This document shows, piece by piece, positions 10,282 through 21,816 of a stretch of 64,000 nucleotides of DNA. Positions within the stretch are counted from its first letter, which is position 1. Each line of letters starts with the position of its first letter. Source of the stretch: Halichondria panicea (Eukaryota; Porifera; Demospongiae; Suberitida; Halichondriidae); contig NC_087382.1 in assembly GCF_963675165.1 (NCBI RefSeq), positions 248,001 through 312,000 of the forward strand. Reading direction: 5' to 3'. Both the position numbers and the translations under genes were made by a program. The notes under the pieces were generated by a model. That model was not told the DNA's origin. It saw nothing but the letters and a program-made list of their open reading frames with translations, and did no database searches.

Positions 10282-12068
10282 TCATCTAATATAGTTAATA
10301 GTATTGTTCTTTTGACGTCTACACAGTCGCTTTTGACGGATATGTACAATTACAGTGATCAATAAATGGAAGATAGCCAATATCAAAGCAATCAGTATCG
10401 GAATGCACAGAATATCCATTCTCCGATGAACTTCAATTTTCAGTGGTAGTTCGTTGAATTCATCATCTCCACCACATGAGTTGATGTGCAAAAAAATTGA
10501 CAGTTCTTCTTTGTGAAAGTCAAACCACTTGTACATGTTCAAATTGACTGTTTTTTCTGTTCGTGACATTTCCATTCGTTGTCTACTCCTCTCTTGTATA
10601 GCAGTCAGATCATATGTTACCAAATTCAAAGTCTCAGTGTTTGTGAATCTTTTAGTCGCAGGGTTCACACAAAACGTATAGTAGTCCGATACATTCACAG
10701 TATACAGTGAAGTAGCTTCTCCCGATTTTGTTTTTTCACATATCTTATTATCATCCTGAGGATCAGAACAATTCCACACGTACTGATCTGGACAATTTCT
10801 AGGCTCCGATTTTATGAACCAGAACTCGACAGGAATACTCAAATTGTTAGTGACACTGTAGTTTGAACCCTGAGCCAAGTAGAAAGGTGGAAAATTAAGC
10901 CTGTGCGTTATTGTAGTACTAGTAGGTGCATCTTCACGTGATATATTTGCTAAATACAATGTGGAGCTTCCTCTAGTACTCTCCATTGTAAAAGTAGCTG
11001 AAGAGAGCCAGAACGGATCGATGCCAAGGTCGATAGCTAGCATAACATCTTGTTGGCTACATACAACACTCAACGGACTGCTACTTGTTTGTTTAGGGAC
11101 ACTGTTAAGAACAATGATGACCGTGATCGAACCAAGTAGAAGCCAGATCAAAGCTGATGCATGGATGATAATCCACTTTCCCCTTTCTTTCATTTTTCTC
11201 TTGTTTAGATTTGTTCGTCCTAAGTAAAAATCCAGTGCACATTTAAATTTACTTAATAGACAAAATTAATACCGTCGCGATATTAATGCAAATGGTAATT
11301 ACAATAAACATCACATACCAAACGTGTTTCTCAGTTTATGGTAATCATAGTCTTTTTGAGAGTATCCATTTCCAACCATCGAAGATGCTCCCTCTCTGAT
11401 CGATGTGATCGTTAGGACTGAACTGACAGACTCTTTGTGGAACATGGCACCAATTTCTATACAACAATGTACAATAATTATAATTACTTATTGTTTGAGA
11501 CAATGATCAGTGTATCTGTCGTACAAGCAGTAGAGTCTACTGTAATAATACACTGCATGAAAAGATGCACCTACCACAACACATAAACATTAAACTACAC
11601 CAATTGAAATGGTCCCTATAATGAACATACGAACTTACGTGGATCATAAATTGTTTTCTTGCTGATCTCTTCTGTTAGCGACACTTGACGAGTGAGCATG
11701 TCTTTGTACTCACTCTCTAGCAAATCTGCCAGCTCATTGTGAGCATCACCAGCGTCAGCTGCACTGCTCCTTAGACACCAGATAAACTTGAGGAGATAGT
11801 CGTCATGGCCACACATGGGTACCGCTGTGACAAGAAGATCTATCTTCTGGTAATCAAAACATTTCGGGTCAGTGTATTTCTTTCCAGCTCTATCAGAGAT
11901 CAATGACTCTTGCATTAGATAGGGGAAGATTGCAACATTCAGTTTAAAAGCAATGGCTTTTCTGTTCTTTTTCCAAATGAAATTGGAAACCTGTTTCTGA
12001 TGGCTCGTTGAATCTGTAGAATTGAAATAGTCTTGGGTAATATTATATAGAATAATCTCACCATCCAT
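10282..12068 (-). CDS. Module membrane protein A: CARD-like domain, TM, ectodomain, TM (501 aa)
   Basis: Three exons, 11639-12068, 11319-11456 and 10282-11219, joined in phase 1 both times, total 1506 nt. Residues about 34-125 have the spacing of a CARD death-fold domain (LISDRAGKKY, KIDLLVTAVP, YLLKFIWCLR, ELADLLES). A linker follows to about 198, then TM1 about 205-228 (ASALIWLLLGSITVIIVL), an ectodomain with sequons NIS, NYS, NLS, NCS and NVS, TM2 about 458-481 and a basic tail. Sequons between the membrane segments imply both ends are cytosolic. The start ATG is 393 bp from the ATG of the divergent small gene at 12462. CARD domains usually assemble signalling complexes, so a receptor or adaptor role is plausible but inferred. 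The ectodomain family is unknown to me. Confidence 0.7.
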
Positions 12069-12461
12069 AGTCAGATCCTTGAGATATGAAGTTCACTAGA
12101 TCTTATGACAAATTAGATCTAGCTAAAGTGCTACAGAATTCATCTATATAGCTATTGCATTTGCCAGTAGAGATCTGTCAGGTACTATGGTAGTATATAC
12201 CATTTATGCCAAGTTATGGGTTGTAAGCATCACATGTCTAGCACTCCTGCATAATGTGGTTGAGCTGGGGAAACTTTGTAACTGTGTAGGGCTTCCTATA
12301 GCTACTCTCAGGGGATTCTCTCCTATAACCAGTGAGACTGGCTGTCTAGCCAAAACCGGTATAAAATAGAATGGATTAAGCTCTAGGAGCAGAATACTTT
12401 ATTAGTAGAGACTATCTGAGTACAGATTCAAGTTATTGTCTGTATCCAATACTGAAAAATC

Positions 12462-13498
12462 ATGGGAACAAGGTATCCTGCATACATTGATGTGGAGTCG
12501 ACTTTAAACCTCTCTCCCTGTAATGTAAGTACTTAGCAAAAATCTAACTACCTGGTATGTAGAAAATGGCCAATTAAGTCATATTCCACATCACATGATT
12601 ATTGTATTGTATACTGATCCCATTAGATATTTAATGAGATTACCAAGACAGAGTTTCCTGTAGATCTACATGAAGTTGTCAGTAAACAAGTGACTAGCAT
12701 CAAACAGTTCGTCAATGGACAAAGTGAAGATAAAACACTTGATGCATATGTAACAGTGAAATTGTACAATATCAACTCTACAAATGACCGGTCAAACGTT
12801 GAACGCTATGTAACTATTGTCCAACAAGCTGTGCAAAAAGTGGTCAATTGCAAGTAAGTATATACCTCAGTTGTATTAATTGGTGTGAAATGATAGCTAT
12901 AATTTTTTTAATTTTATAGCTAAGTTATAAAGCTGTGATCGCATGTATATACCATAACTATAGCTATAAAATTATAGCTGTCATCGCAAATAATTCAATC
13001 CAACTCAATCACTATATATATAGCTTACACAACTCCCTTTGTAAAATGTGGGCGGCATCAGTGATATAGAGCTCCCCCATGCATGCAGAGCATTTTTTTA
13101 TTTTGGTCAATTGGCCACGTCACAAGTGTATAATTATATTTGCTATATACACCAAGACAGTCACTAAAAGAGTTTGCACGCATTAATTGCTATAATTTTT
13201 TATGTCACTATTATTGCATAGTAAAATTAATACATGTTTAGCCCTATGCTATTCAAAAATCCAATACAGACAGATTTTTTATAGTATAGTTGGCAGTGCT
13301 ATAAATTCATTTCCATTTTTCTGCAGCGTGGTGGTGAAGCCAATATACAATAAAGATTCGGATGCAAATGCACTGGATGCTGAGGCTGGTGGTTGTGCTA
13401 AGGCTAACGAATTCTTTATCAGCTTCACGGAAGATGTTGTTCCTTCTTTTACACATGTTCCCCAATATAATATTGATTACCCTCATCCCCAACAATAA
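12462..13498 (+). CDS. Small module protein copy 2, complete (153 aa)
   Basis: Three exons, 12462-12524, 12627-12853 and 13327-13498, with phase 0 and phase 2 introns; total 462 nt. It begins MGTRYPAYIDVESTLNL and contains VSKQVTSIKQF, AYVTVKLYNINS and NVVVKPIYNKDS, ending in HPQQ. No signal peptide or membrane segment, so probably cytosolic. The GTAAGT donors and TTTTTCTGCAG acceptor are strong. Same exon structure as 63-2809 and 19902-21514, and phases shared with 25337-26407. It is transcribed away from membrane protein A and probably shares its promoter. Function unknown. Confidence 0.7.
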
Positions 13499-13539
13499 TA
13501 AAATTACTACACGCATGCATGCAGTACAGCTTTAGTCTT

Positions 13540-14425
13540 GACCCAAAATCTGCATGCAAATCAGACTGAGTATGTTTTTATCATTTTGTTGTGACAGTAA
13601 TGCGTGCCGGTGTGATTGATTCAACATTTTCTTTTGTGAAAGTTTACAATGTCAGTAATAAATAAACAGTAGAACATTTTGTAATAATTGCTCAGATATA
13701 TATATAGCTAAAGCTTAAAGACGCCCTTAATTGTTACAATACATGCATGTATACTGCTGCTATATAGGAGTATAATTATAGTCTGAGAGTATATAGTCTG
13801 AAAAATCACATTTTTATCACATTTTTATCCCACTAGTTTAGTATAGCCTCGATCCCAGGCCGCACTTCCCACTAGGGAAGTGGTCAAAGGCCAGTGAAGG
13901 AGGCTACTAGTTTAGAGGATGGGGATACTTCTGCGGACTGTGAATGTGTGTACTGTGTACACAGGGAAATAGTCAACATTTTTGCATGGTTTTTAGCTAA
14001 CATATAACCCCGTTCTTGCCATGCCTACTATCGTCCACATCATCTAGATTAAAGGGTAATTATATTAGCCTCCTTTGCAGGCTCTCCTTTTTCTGTTCTT
14101 CTTGTTACAGTTCTGCTATAAAATCTATATATATATACACACATGTGGTAGAAGGTAAAAAATAACTTGTCTACCAACGGTGTTTATCCATCATATAGCG
14201 GGTTATTTTCAAGGCACTAAATATTCAAGGATTTTAGTTTCGAGGATATAGAAGTTCACTCTGGTTCAATACCGAATGTAAACCAATTTTCGAGGCAAGG
14301 CAAGGTAACAAGATGATAAGACGCCCTTGTTCTATTAGTACCAAGAGTTAGTACATATATAAAAAATTATCAAACCAATAATACATTGTATATACATGTA
14401 GTATTATTATCACACAAACTAATAA
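13540..14425. other. No gene seen; repeat pieces
   Basis: Intergenic stretch between the small gene and the dead membrane gene. It contains an inverted-element copy near 13850-13910 (CCTCGATCCCAGGCCGCACT, also near 860 and 46440) and AT-rich sequence. No exon with supported splice sites. Confidence 0.5.
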
Positions 14426-16264
14426 CTAGTTAATAGCATGGTTCTTTTGGAGTCTACACAGTCGTTTTTGACGAATATGTGCAATTACATCAATTGATAA
14501 ATGGAAGATAGCCAATATCAAAGCAATCAGTATCGGAATGCATATAGAATATCTTTTCTCCGATGAACTTCAATTTTCAGTGGTAGTTCGTTGCAGTAAG
14601 CATCAGTGTGCAGAAAAATGGACATGTCTTCTTTGTGAAAGTCAAACCACTTGGACATGTTCAAATTGACAGTTTTTTCTGCTGATGACATTTCCACTCG
14701 CTGTATACTCCTCTCCTGTATTGCAGTAAGATTATATTTTACCAAGTTTAAGACCTGACGGATTGAGTTTATTACATTAGCAGGGTTCACACAAAACGTA
14801 TAGTAGTCTGATACATTCACAGTATACAGTGAAGTAGCTTCTCTCGATTTTGTTTTTTCACATATCTTGTTATCATCGAGAGGATCAGAACAATTCCACT
14901 TTTCCACATTGTTGCAATTTCTAGGCTCTGATTTTATAAACCAGAACTCAATAGAACTAGTAAATTGGTTAGTGGCGCTGTAGTTCGAACCTCGAGCCAG
15001 GTAGTAAGGTGGAAACAAAGTTTCGGCATCGTCGATTGTCTCAGTAGGTGTGTCTTCGCGTGATACATTTGCTACATACAATGTGGAGCTTCCTGTAAAT
15101 GTGAAAGTAGCTAAAGAGAGCCAGAATGGATCAATACCAAGGTCGATAGCTATAACGGGTGATACACATTGAATAATCAACGGACTGATACTCGTTTGTT
15201 TAGGGACGTTGTTCAACACAATAACGACAATCAAACCAAGTAGAAGCCAGACCAAAGCTGATGCATGGATCAAAATCCACTTTCCTCTTTCTTCAATTTT
15301 TCCCTTGTCTAGTTTTGAGTATAGAAGTATAGTAATAGTAAAATACTAGTATGCATATTAATGCAATAGACTGAATGATAATAATGATTTACATACCACT
15401 TCTCAGTTTATGGTAATCATAGTGTCGGCTTTGAGAGTATCCATTTCCAACATATCTCCCTCTCTGATTGATGTGATCGTTATGACTGAACTGACAGACT
15501 CTTTGTGGAACATGGCACCAATTTCTAAACAACAATACATAATTATAATTATAATTATAATTATGTGCTAGACAATGATCGGTGTGTATCTGTCGTATAC
15601 CAGGAGCAAATTACAGAAGGAGCGTCTTACGTTGGGAATCACATCTCGTGCAAGTTTGCGAAGCATGACCTTATATGCAAAACCGCTAAGTGGGTGATAA
15701 TTATTTGCGGGCGAGTGCTAATTGAGCTGACGGTGCATTTTTACCAACGCGTAAATCAATAAGTAAAAAGCTACAGCTAGCTAGCTTTAGCTATAGGCCT
15801 GGTAGTAAGCTCTCTCTTCTAAGAACCTCAGTAAGACTCCCTACTGCAAAAACAAAACGCAGTAAGTGCTAGTCTATCTCAGTAATTCGATATAATCCTC
15901 TTCCAGAATTTTCTGTATATACCTCACCAATGACAGTCTATAGCTCTTCCATGATGTATATACCAACATCCATCAAAGACCTATCTATTCATTTTAAATT
16001 AGCTCTTTCTGGCTCACCTGTTGCAATACATACAAAATTTGTTCATAATGATATTCACAGGCTGACCGCCGGTCTGAATAATTATGTACCCAGTACTTAC
16101 ACACTTTTCTTATAAGGCAATGCGGCGTTTAGAAAAACACACGAGATGTGGTTCCCACACCTATGTAGAGTTAGACGCTCCTTCTCTGTAATCCTGCGTA
16201 TACATGCTGTAGCTAGACTACATGTACTTAAAAGATGCACCTATCACAACACACAAACATTAAA

Positions 16265-16671
16265 CAGGGCGGATCCATGCAGGACTTTTGGAAAGGGGGG
16301 GGCAATTAAAGAAACATTTTTATACTAAAAAAAAAAAGTTCAACTATTTTTTAAAGCCCAATCAGTGTAGCTTTTCTGGTCATGGGTTGATTGATGACTA
16401 TATATCAACAATATGACATACATACTAGCAAGAGATTGCAGAAACCATCCAGAAACCATCTTGCTCTTCAGCTTCAAAAGTCTACAACTAGATCGTCCGC
16501 TATTCTGCATGCATGCAATAATTGATTGTGCTCTAAGCCACATTCACTTCGTTCAGAAAATGAGCTAGAGTACACAGATCTTATTTGAGCTAATCTACAG
16601 CGATCATTGGTATTCTAGCAAGAAAGGGGGGGGGCACATGCCCCTTGTGCCATGCGCTGGATCCGCCACTG
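16265..16671. mobile_element. Non-autonomous hAT-like element
   Basis: Ends CAGGGCGGATCCATG and TGGATCCGCCACTG. The same intron of paralogue A reads straight through this point (ACATTAAACTACACCAATTG near 11590), giving an empty site; TTAAA is duplicated on both sides. About 407 bp, no coding capacity. Confidence 0.75.
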
Positions 16672-17117
16672 TTAAATACACCAATTGAAATGATGAATAT
16701 ATGAACTTACGTGGATCATAAATTGTTTTCTTGCTGATCTCTTCTGTTAGCGACACTTGACGAGTGAGCATGTCTTTGTACTCACTCTCTAGCAAATCTG
16801 CCAGCTCATTGTGAGCATCACCAGCGTCAGCTGCACTGCTCCTTAGACACCAGATAAACTTGACGAGATAGTCGTCATGGCCACACATTGGTACCGCTGT
16901 GACAAGAAGATCTATCTACTGGTAATCGAAACATTTCGGATCAGTGTATTTCTTTCCAGCTCTATCAGAAATCAATGACTCTTGCATTAGATAGGGGAAG
17001 ATTGCAACATTCATTTTGAAAGCAATAGTCTTTCTGTTCTTTTTCCAAATGAAATTTGAAACCTGTTTCTGATGGCTCTTTGAATCTGCAGAAAATTATT
17101 GATAAAAATTAGCCGTA

Positions 17118-19438
17118 CCGGTGTCATAGGATAGAACCTCCGGGCGACAGTTTCTCCCCCGGAGCCTGCGGTCTTAGGACAATGCCTCCCCCCCCCCGGT
17201 GGTTTCGTCCTAGGACAGAATCCCCGCCCCCAGGATATATCATCCGGGTACATGTACCCTGTCAAAACCTGTCAAGGCTATAGTATAAGCGTGCGAGTGC
17301 ATGAGAAATGTATAGACTGTTAGCAATCAGAATGGCTACTCAACAAGACTGCTGCCAGCAATGCTGGCCAGAAGAAATACAGAGACGGGCTTTCCACTAA
17401 TGACAAGAGAAGTATAAGAGACAAAGTTCAAAGATATGCTCTGCAGCAACAATGCTTATACCTGCCTGAGAAGGACAGCACTGGCATGCATAGAATGAGA
17501 AGAGTTGTGGTGAAGCAAGAGGAGAAAAGCAGGATACTAAACATGTGCCACGATGGACTGGATGGAATGCATTTTGGGAGAGACAAGACCTATGGAAAGG
17601 TATATTTATCATCATATCTTATAAAGTATAATTATATCTGTTTCATGCATGCATGTAGGTTGCTCAGGATTTCTACTGGAAAGGCCTACATGCTGACGTC
17701 ATACAGCTCTGCAAGCACTGCGACAAATGCCAACGAACGAATCACCAACTGCAGAAGCCCAGAGCAGAACTACATCCCATCCCTGTGACAAAGGTCTGGT
17801 ACAGAGTTGGTATTGACTTAGTAGGACCTCTACCTGAAACAAGCTCTGGAAACAAGTACATTATCACGCTCTCAGACTATTTCTAAGTGGCCTGAGGCTG
17901 CCCCACTCCCATCAAAATCAGTAGAAGGTGTAGCAAAATTTCTGTTTGACACATTTTGCAGGCATGGGTGGCCAAAAGTGATTCAATCAGACCAAGGAAG
18001 AGAGTTTGTCAACGAAATCAACACCCGACTTTTTCAGTTGACTGACATACAGCACTGCGTATCAAGTGCTTACCACCCACAAACAAATGGCCTTGATGAA
18101 CGCTTCAACCAGACTCTAGTGAACACTCTCAAGAAGGTAATTGATTCTAGTACTGATGACTGGGATCAGCATCTCTCTGCTGCTCTTTATGCCTGTCGCA
18201 TATCAAAACAGGTAAAATTTTAATTATTATATCATGCATGCTTTTATTTTTTGATTGTAGGCGTCATCAAAGTACACACCCTTTTTCTTAATGTTCAATC
18301 GCCACCCGCGGAAAGCTGTTACTTTTGATATGGATCAACGAGATGGTGCCGACGCTATAGAAGATAGAGGAGATGCTGACCAATTGAGTGGAGAGGAGAC
18401 TGAAAATGAAGAAGACGGAGAAGACATGGATGGAATTCTCCGAAGGTTGATGGAAATTCGTGATCGCTGTCACCTCAATGCCAAGGAGAACATTGCTGCT
18501 GCACAGCAAAAACAGAAGCAGCAGTATGACAACAAGCATAACTCTTTGAAGGTATTATTTTATATAGCAAACTTTAGCTTAATTTTTGCCATTTTTGTCG
18601 TAGAGTTATCCAGTTGGCAGCAGTGTCATGCTAAAGAATATGGCCAATTCTCATCGAATGGGAGGGAAAATGGACTGCACCTGGAAAGGTCCATATAACG
18701 CTTTCCCCAAGTACTGAGCTCCAGATAGCACAAGTGTATAGCCCATTAATTCAATGCAATGGGCTGTTGATTTCGATTCTGTGGTGGCTCTCCAGCAGCA
18801 AGAGGGTGCTAACAACTGCGGACTATTTAGCATTGCTGCTGCAATCACGCTGCTATGAACGATAATGTGGATTCTCTAGTGTTTGATGAGGCCAAAATGA
18901 GAGCACATCTCATTAAGTGCTTTGAGAAGGGCAAACTCTCACGGTTCCCTCGCACAAAGAAAGCGATGCCCAAAAGACCAACACCACAAACCATTGCCAT
19001 TACAATATACTGCATGTGCAAGAGACTGGACTCTTTTGAGGATATGGTCATGTGTGACAAATTTAGTGAGTAGTATCACTATCGCTGTGCCAAAATTCGC
19101 AATGAACCAGTAGGTAATTGGTTTTGTTCTGGTTGTATCACTTTATGATTTGTGCACTTTTGATTGTACTTCTTTCTCTTGCATTGTTGTATTTATTGAG
19201 TATTGAGATCTATAACATTAAGATACAGAATCTATTGCATCTAGTCTATGGCTGTTTACTTCGTAGCCAGATTACCTGTGGACTGACTTTCACCTGCACC
19301 GCAGAATGGGGGAGCTCTGGTCCTGGGGTAGGAGCTTTTGTCCTAGGACAGAAACTCCGGGGGGAGGAAATATCCTAAGGACGGAACCCCCCCCCCCGGA
19401 GCTACTGCCCTGGGGGAGGCCGTGTCCTGTGACACCGG
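17118..19438. mobile_element. Ginger1 DNA transposon with CCGG target-site duplication
   Basis: CCGG at 17118-17121 and 19435-19438 flanks a 2313-bp element with ends TGTCATAGGA and TCCTGTGACA. Its long GC-rich imperfect terminal repeats share blocks such as GTCCTAGGACAGAA. Inside is a Gypsy-like integrase gene followed by Ulp1 and PHD-like remains. CCGG duplications, TGT...ACA ends and integrase plus Ulp1 are the published hallmarks of Ginger1. The flanks join into the CARD-like exon of copy B, matching intact paralogue A. Confidence 0.9.
17335..19147 (+). pseudogene. Ginger1 transposase (integrase-Ulp1-PHD), broken
   Basis: Four exon blocks with GT-AG introns at 17600-17658, 18212-18260 and 18552-18603. 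Order: an HHCC zinc-binding segment (CHDGLDGMHFGRDKTYGK then CKHCDKC); a DDE core with GIDLVGPLPE, IQSDQGREF and YHPQTNGLDERFNQ; an acidic insert; and a GPY-type end (WKGPYNAF). Next comes only the C-terminal part of a Ulp1/C48 protease (EGANNCGLFSIAAA with its Cys; the His region is missing), then a PHD-like finger (YCMC...MCD...YHYRC...WFCSGC). Lesions: a 2-bp loss after LSDYF, a frame change after AAITLL, a stop at the expected Trp before YHYRC, and loss of the first half of Ulp1. Not functional. Confidence 0.85.
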
Positions 19439-20652
19439 CGTACGTATTGGTAGAGTAATCTCACCATCCATAGCTAGATCTAGCCAGCTCCTTGAGATGA
19501 TAATTATGAGGAAATATAGACCTTCAGACCTAATTACAGTGCTACAGAAGTCATTTTACAGTAAGCAGTAGATCTAGTACTGTACGTCTAGTCTCTAGCT
19601 AGCTCTAGCTATAGTTAATTACCATTTAGGCCTAGATCTAGTACCATTTATGGTAATAGCATCACATGTCTATGAATGTGCATGGCAAGAGTGCTTGATG
19701 TGGTTGATTAATTGAGGTGACTACGTATAGACTGCAGGGGATTTTTTAAACTCCAGTGATACCTATATAAAACAATTGTGACTGCATGCATGTCTATAGC
19801 TGAAGTTTTAGACCTACAGAGCAGAACACTTAAAGTATCTGAGTACAGATATCTATCCAGGATCTAGGACTGTGTACAGATATCTATCCAGGACTGAAAG
19901 ATGTCTTCCGGGCAACAGTTTCATGTATATGCATTGATGTGGAGTCGACCTTAAGCTGCATCAGTCCCCAAGCCATACACAGCAACATGGTAAATAAATT
20001 ACTTAGACTAGTATTGTACATGCATGTAAATGCCATTAATTGTATACTGATCCATTTAGGTCTTCACAGGTACAGATGTTTCATCTAAATGGTTTCTTGC
20101 AGAAATTGTCAGTAAACAAGTAACTAAAATCAAACACTTCTGCGAAAAGGACAACGAAGAGGACATACTCTGTGCATATATAACAGTGACATTTACTATG
20201 ATTAATAGTTTAAGCAAGCCATTCGCCAAAACATATGTACAAATTGTCGAAAAAGCTGCGCTAGAAGTGGTTGCAGGACAGGGCAAGTAAGTATATCACA
20301 TACCCTCAGTTGTATTTGGTGTGAAACTTCGTAGCCGGGATCAAGTTATCTAGTTTTTCAGATAGCCACTTTATTTAAGATGCAACTAGTTTTTGGTAAC
20401 ATTATTATATATATAGCTGCCATCGCAAATACATGTAGTTTGATCTATTAAACTCCTATAACTCACTCCCACAATTCGATCCCTTTTTCATGCTTTTTGT
20501 GACAGATATCCATGAGCTACTATAGGATATAATTCTACCATTTTAGCACATCAGTAATAGAGCTCCCCCAGAGTATTTTTGATCGATTGGCCACATAACA
20601 AGTGTATGCTACACCAAGACAGTTCCAGAGTCGCATTGCTATATATGTCACT

Positions 20653-21160
20653 ATAGTCTCATGAATCAGCCGCTCTTCCTAGGGGAGAGACCTTCTGAGT
20701 ACTTCAGTCTGAAGCAGAGGAGGTACGACAGGCGCGGTGCAGCTCAGGCAATTAGCCTTTGATTGAGCAATATTTATCCGCCCACGTCGTAATGTTTTTA
20801 CTGAAGGCTAATTACTTGTGTCTGTCGGACCTCCTCTGAGTCTGAAGGTCATTGCACAATGGAATGTTAATTGTCATTACGTCAGTGTCATAAACCAGAA
20901 GAATGCAAGGTCAACCACGAACACTTGACTAGCAGCTATGAATTTGTTTGGCTTGCTCCAAGAAGGTTGCTAAAAAAAGTGTTGTACAGGCCTATAGTGC
21001 AGTCAACTATAGCTCCTTGACTGACTATATAACTATAGCCATAGAGTTATCATGCACTAGCTATAAATGCGTCCCCATAGAATGCATTATTTTCTTGTCA
21101 ACTCAAAGTGCTCAGACAGTCTCTACCCTATAAGAAGGGCGGCTGATTCATAAGTCTATA
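20653..21160. repeat. MITE, AGTCTCATGAATCAGCCG family
   Basis: Inverted termini TATAGTCTCATGAATCAGCC and its near complement about 500 bp apart. Minimal copies of the same family lie at 39930-39992 and 41609-41685. Confidence 0.7.
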
Positions 21161-21315
21161 TAATATAATATGTCACTATTTATTGCCTTGTATACATATA
21201 CAAAGTTCAGCATGACAGCTAGACTAGCTTTGTTACCTCATGCAAGCTATTCTATAATTCAGGACTGGTTGACAGTGCTATAAAGTCGCTTTCATTTTTC
21301 TGCAGGGTGGTGGTG

Positions 21316-21381
21316 AAGCCAATCTAGTTGGGCGGAGTCCAACCAACGCTTCGCTCACTCCGCCCAACTAAAGCCAATCTA
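21316..21381. repeat. Palindromic insertion with 11-bp duplication
   Basis: AAGCCAATCTA occurs at 21316-21326 and 21371-21381. The intervening 44 bp is an inverted repeat (AGTTGGGCGGAGT...ACTCCGCCCAACT). It lies in the last exon of a small module gene and creates its stop. Confidence 0.85.
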
Positions 21382-21816
21382 CAATAAAGCAACACCGTGT
21401 CCTTGTTGTGAGAATTGTACTAAGACTAAAGGCCTCATCATCAGCTTCATGGGAGCTTTTGCTCCTTCTTTTGCCCGATATAATATTATTGCTTACCCCC
21501 AACAACAATACTGAATTACTACATGCAGCTGCAGTACGGCTCTATATAGCCTTAACTCCCAAAATCTGTATGCATGTCTACATGTAGCTGTTAAAGGAAA
21601 TCTGAAACTTACCACAAGATCGTTCTTTGTATCGTCTTGTTGTGATAGCATAAATTGTGTGATGCAACCTTTTCTCATTGTTATAATTTATACACATTAA
21701 CACTTCACCCTTACAATGTATATACAAAATTAATGAACAACGGAACATGAAATAATAATTGTTCAGATGCATCGCTATAGCTTAATATAATATTGACAAG
21801 TATTGATAAGTTAAAT

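Larger units (their letters stand above)
14426..19471 (-). pseudogene. Dead module membrane protein B, split by two mobile elements
   Basis: Close relative of 10282-12068 with all three exons recognisable: first 16711 to about 17117 plus 19439-19471, second 15397-15524, third 14426-15308. Lesions: TAG in the CARD-like exon (CAGTAG where copy A has CAGAAG); a Ginger1 transposon inside that exon; a net frameshift in exon 2; and two extra bases before TM2 that end the frame at ILYAFRY, removing TM2. The ectodomain is still open (IDLGIDPFWLSLATF; sequons NVS, NYS, NCS). A second element (16265-16671) lies in the first intron. Confidence 0.8.
19902..21514 (+). pseudogene. Small module gene copy 3, disrupted
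   Basis: Divergent partner of dead gene B. Exon 1 (to 19989) retains IDVESTLSC, but I see no ATG in that frame. Exon 2, 20060-20286, is 227 nt, as in copies 1 and 2, and open (WFLAEIVSKQVTKIKHF, AYITVTFTMINS). Exon 3 starts at 21306 as VVVKPI, then meets a stop where a 44-bp palindromic insertion with an 11-bp duplication begins (21316-21381). After the insertion the family frame is open again to a TGA at 21512-21514. Its intron carries a MITE at 20653-21160. Confidence 0.7.
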
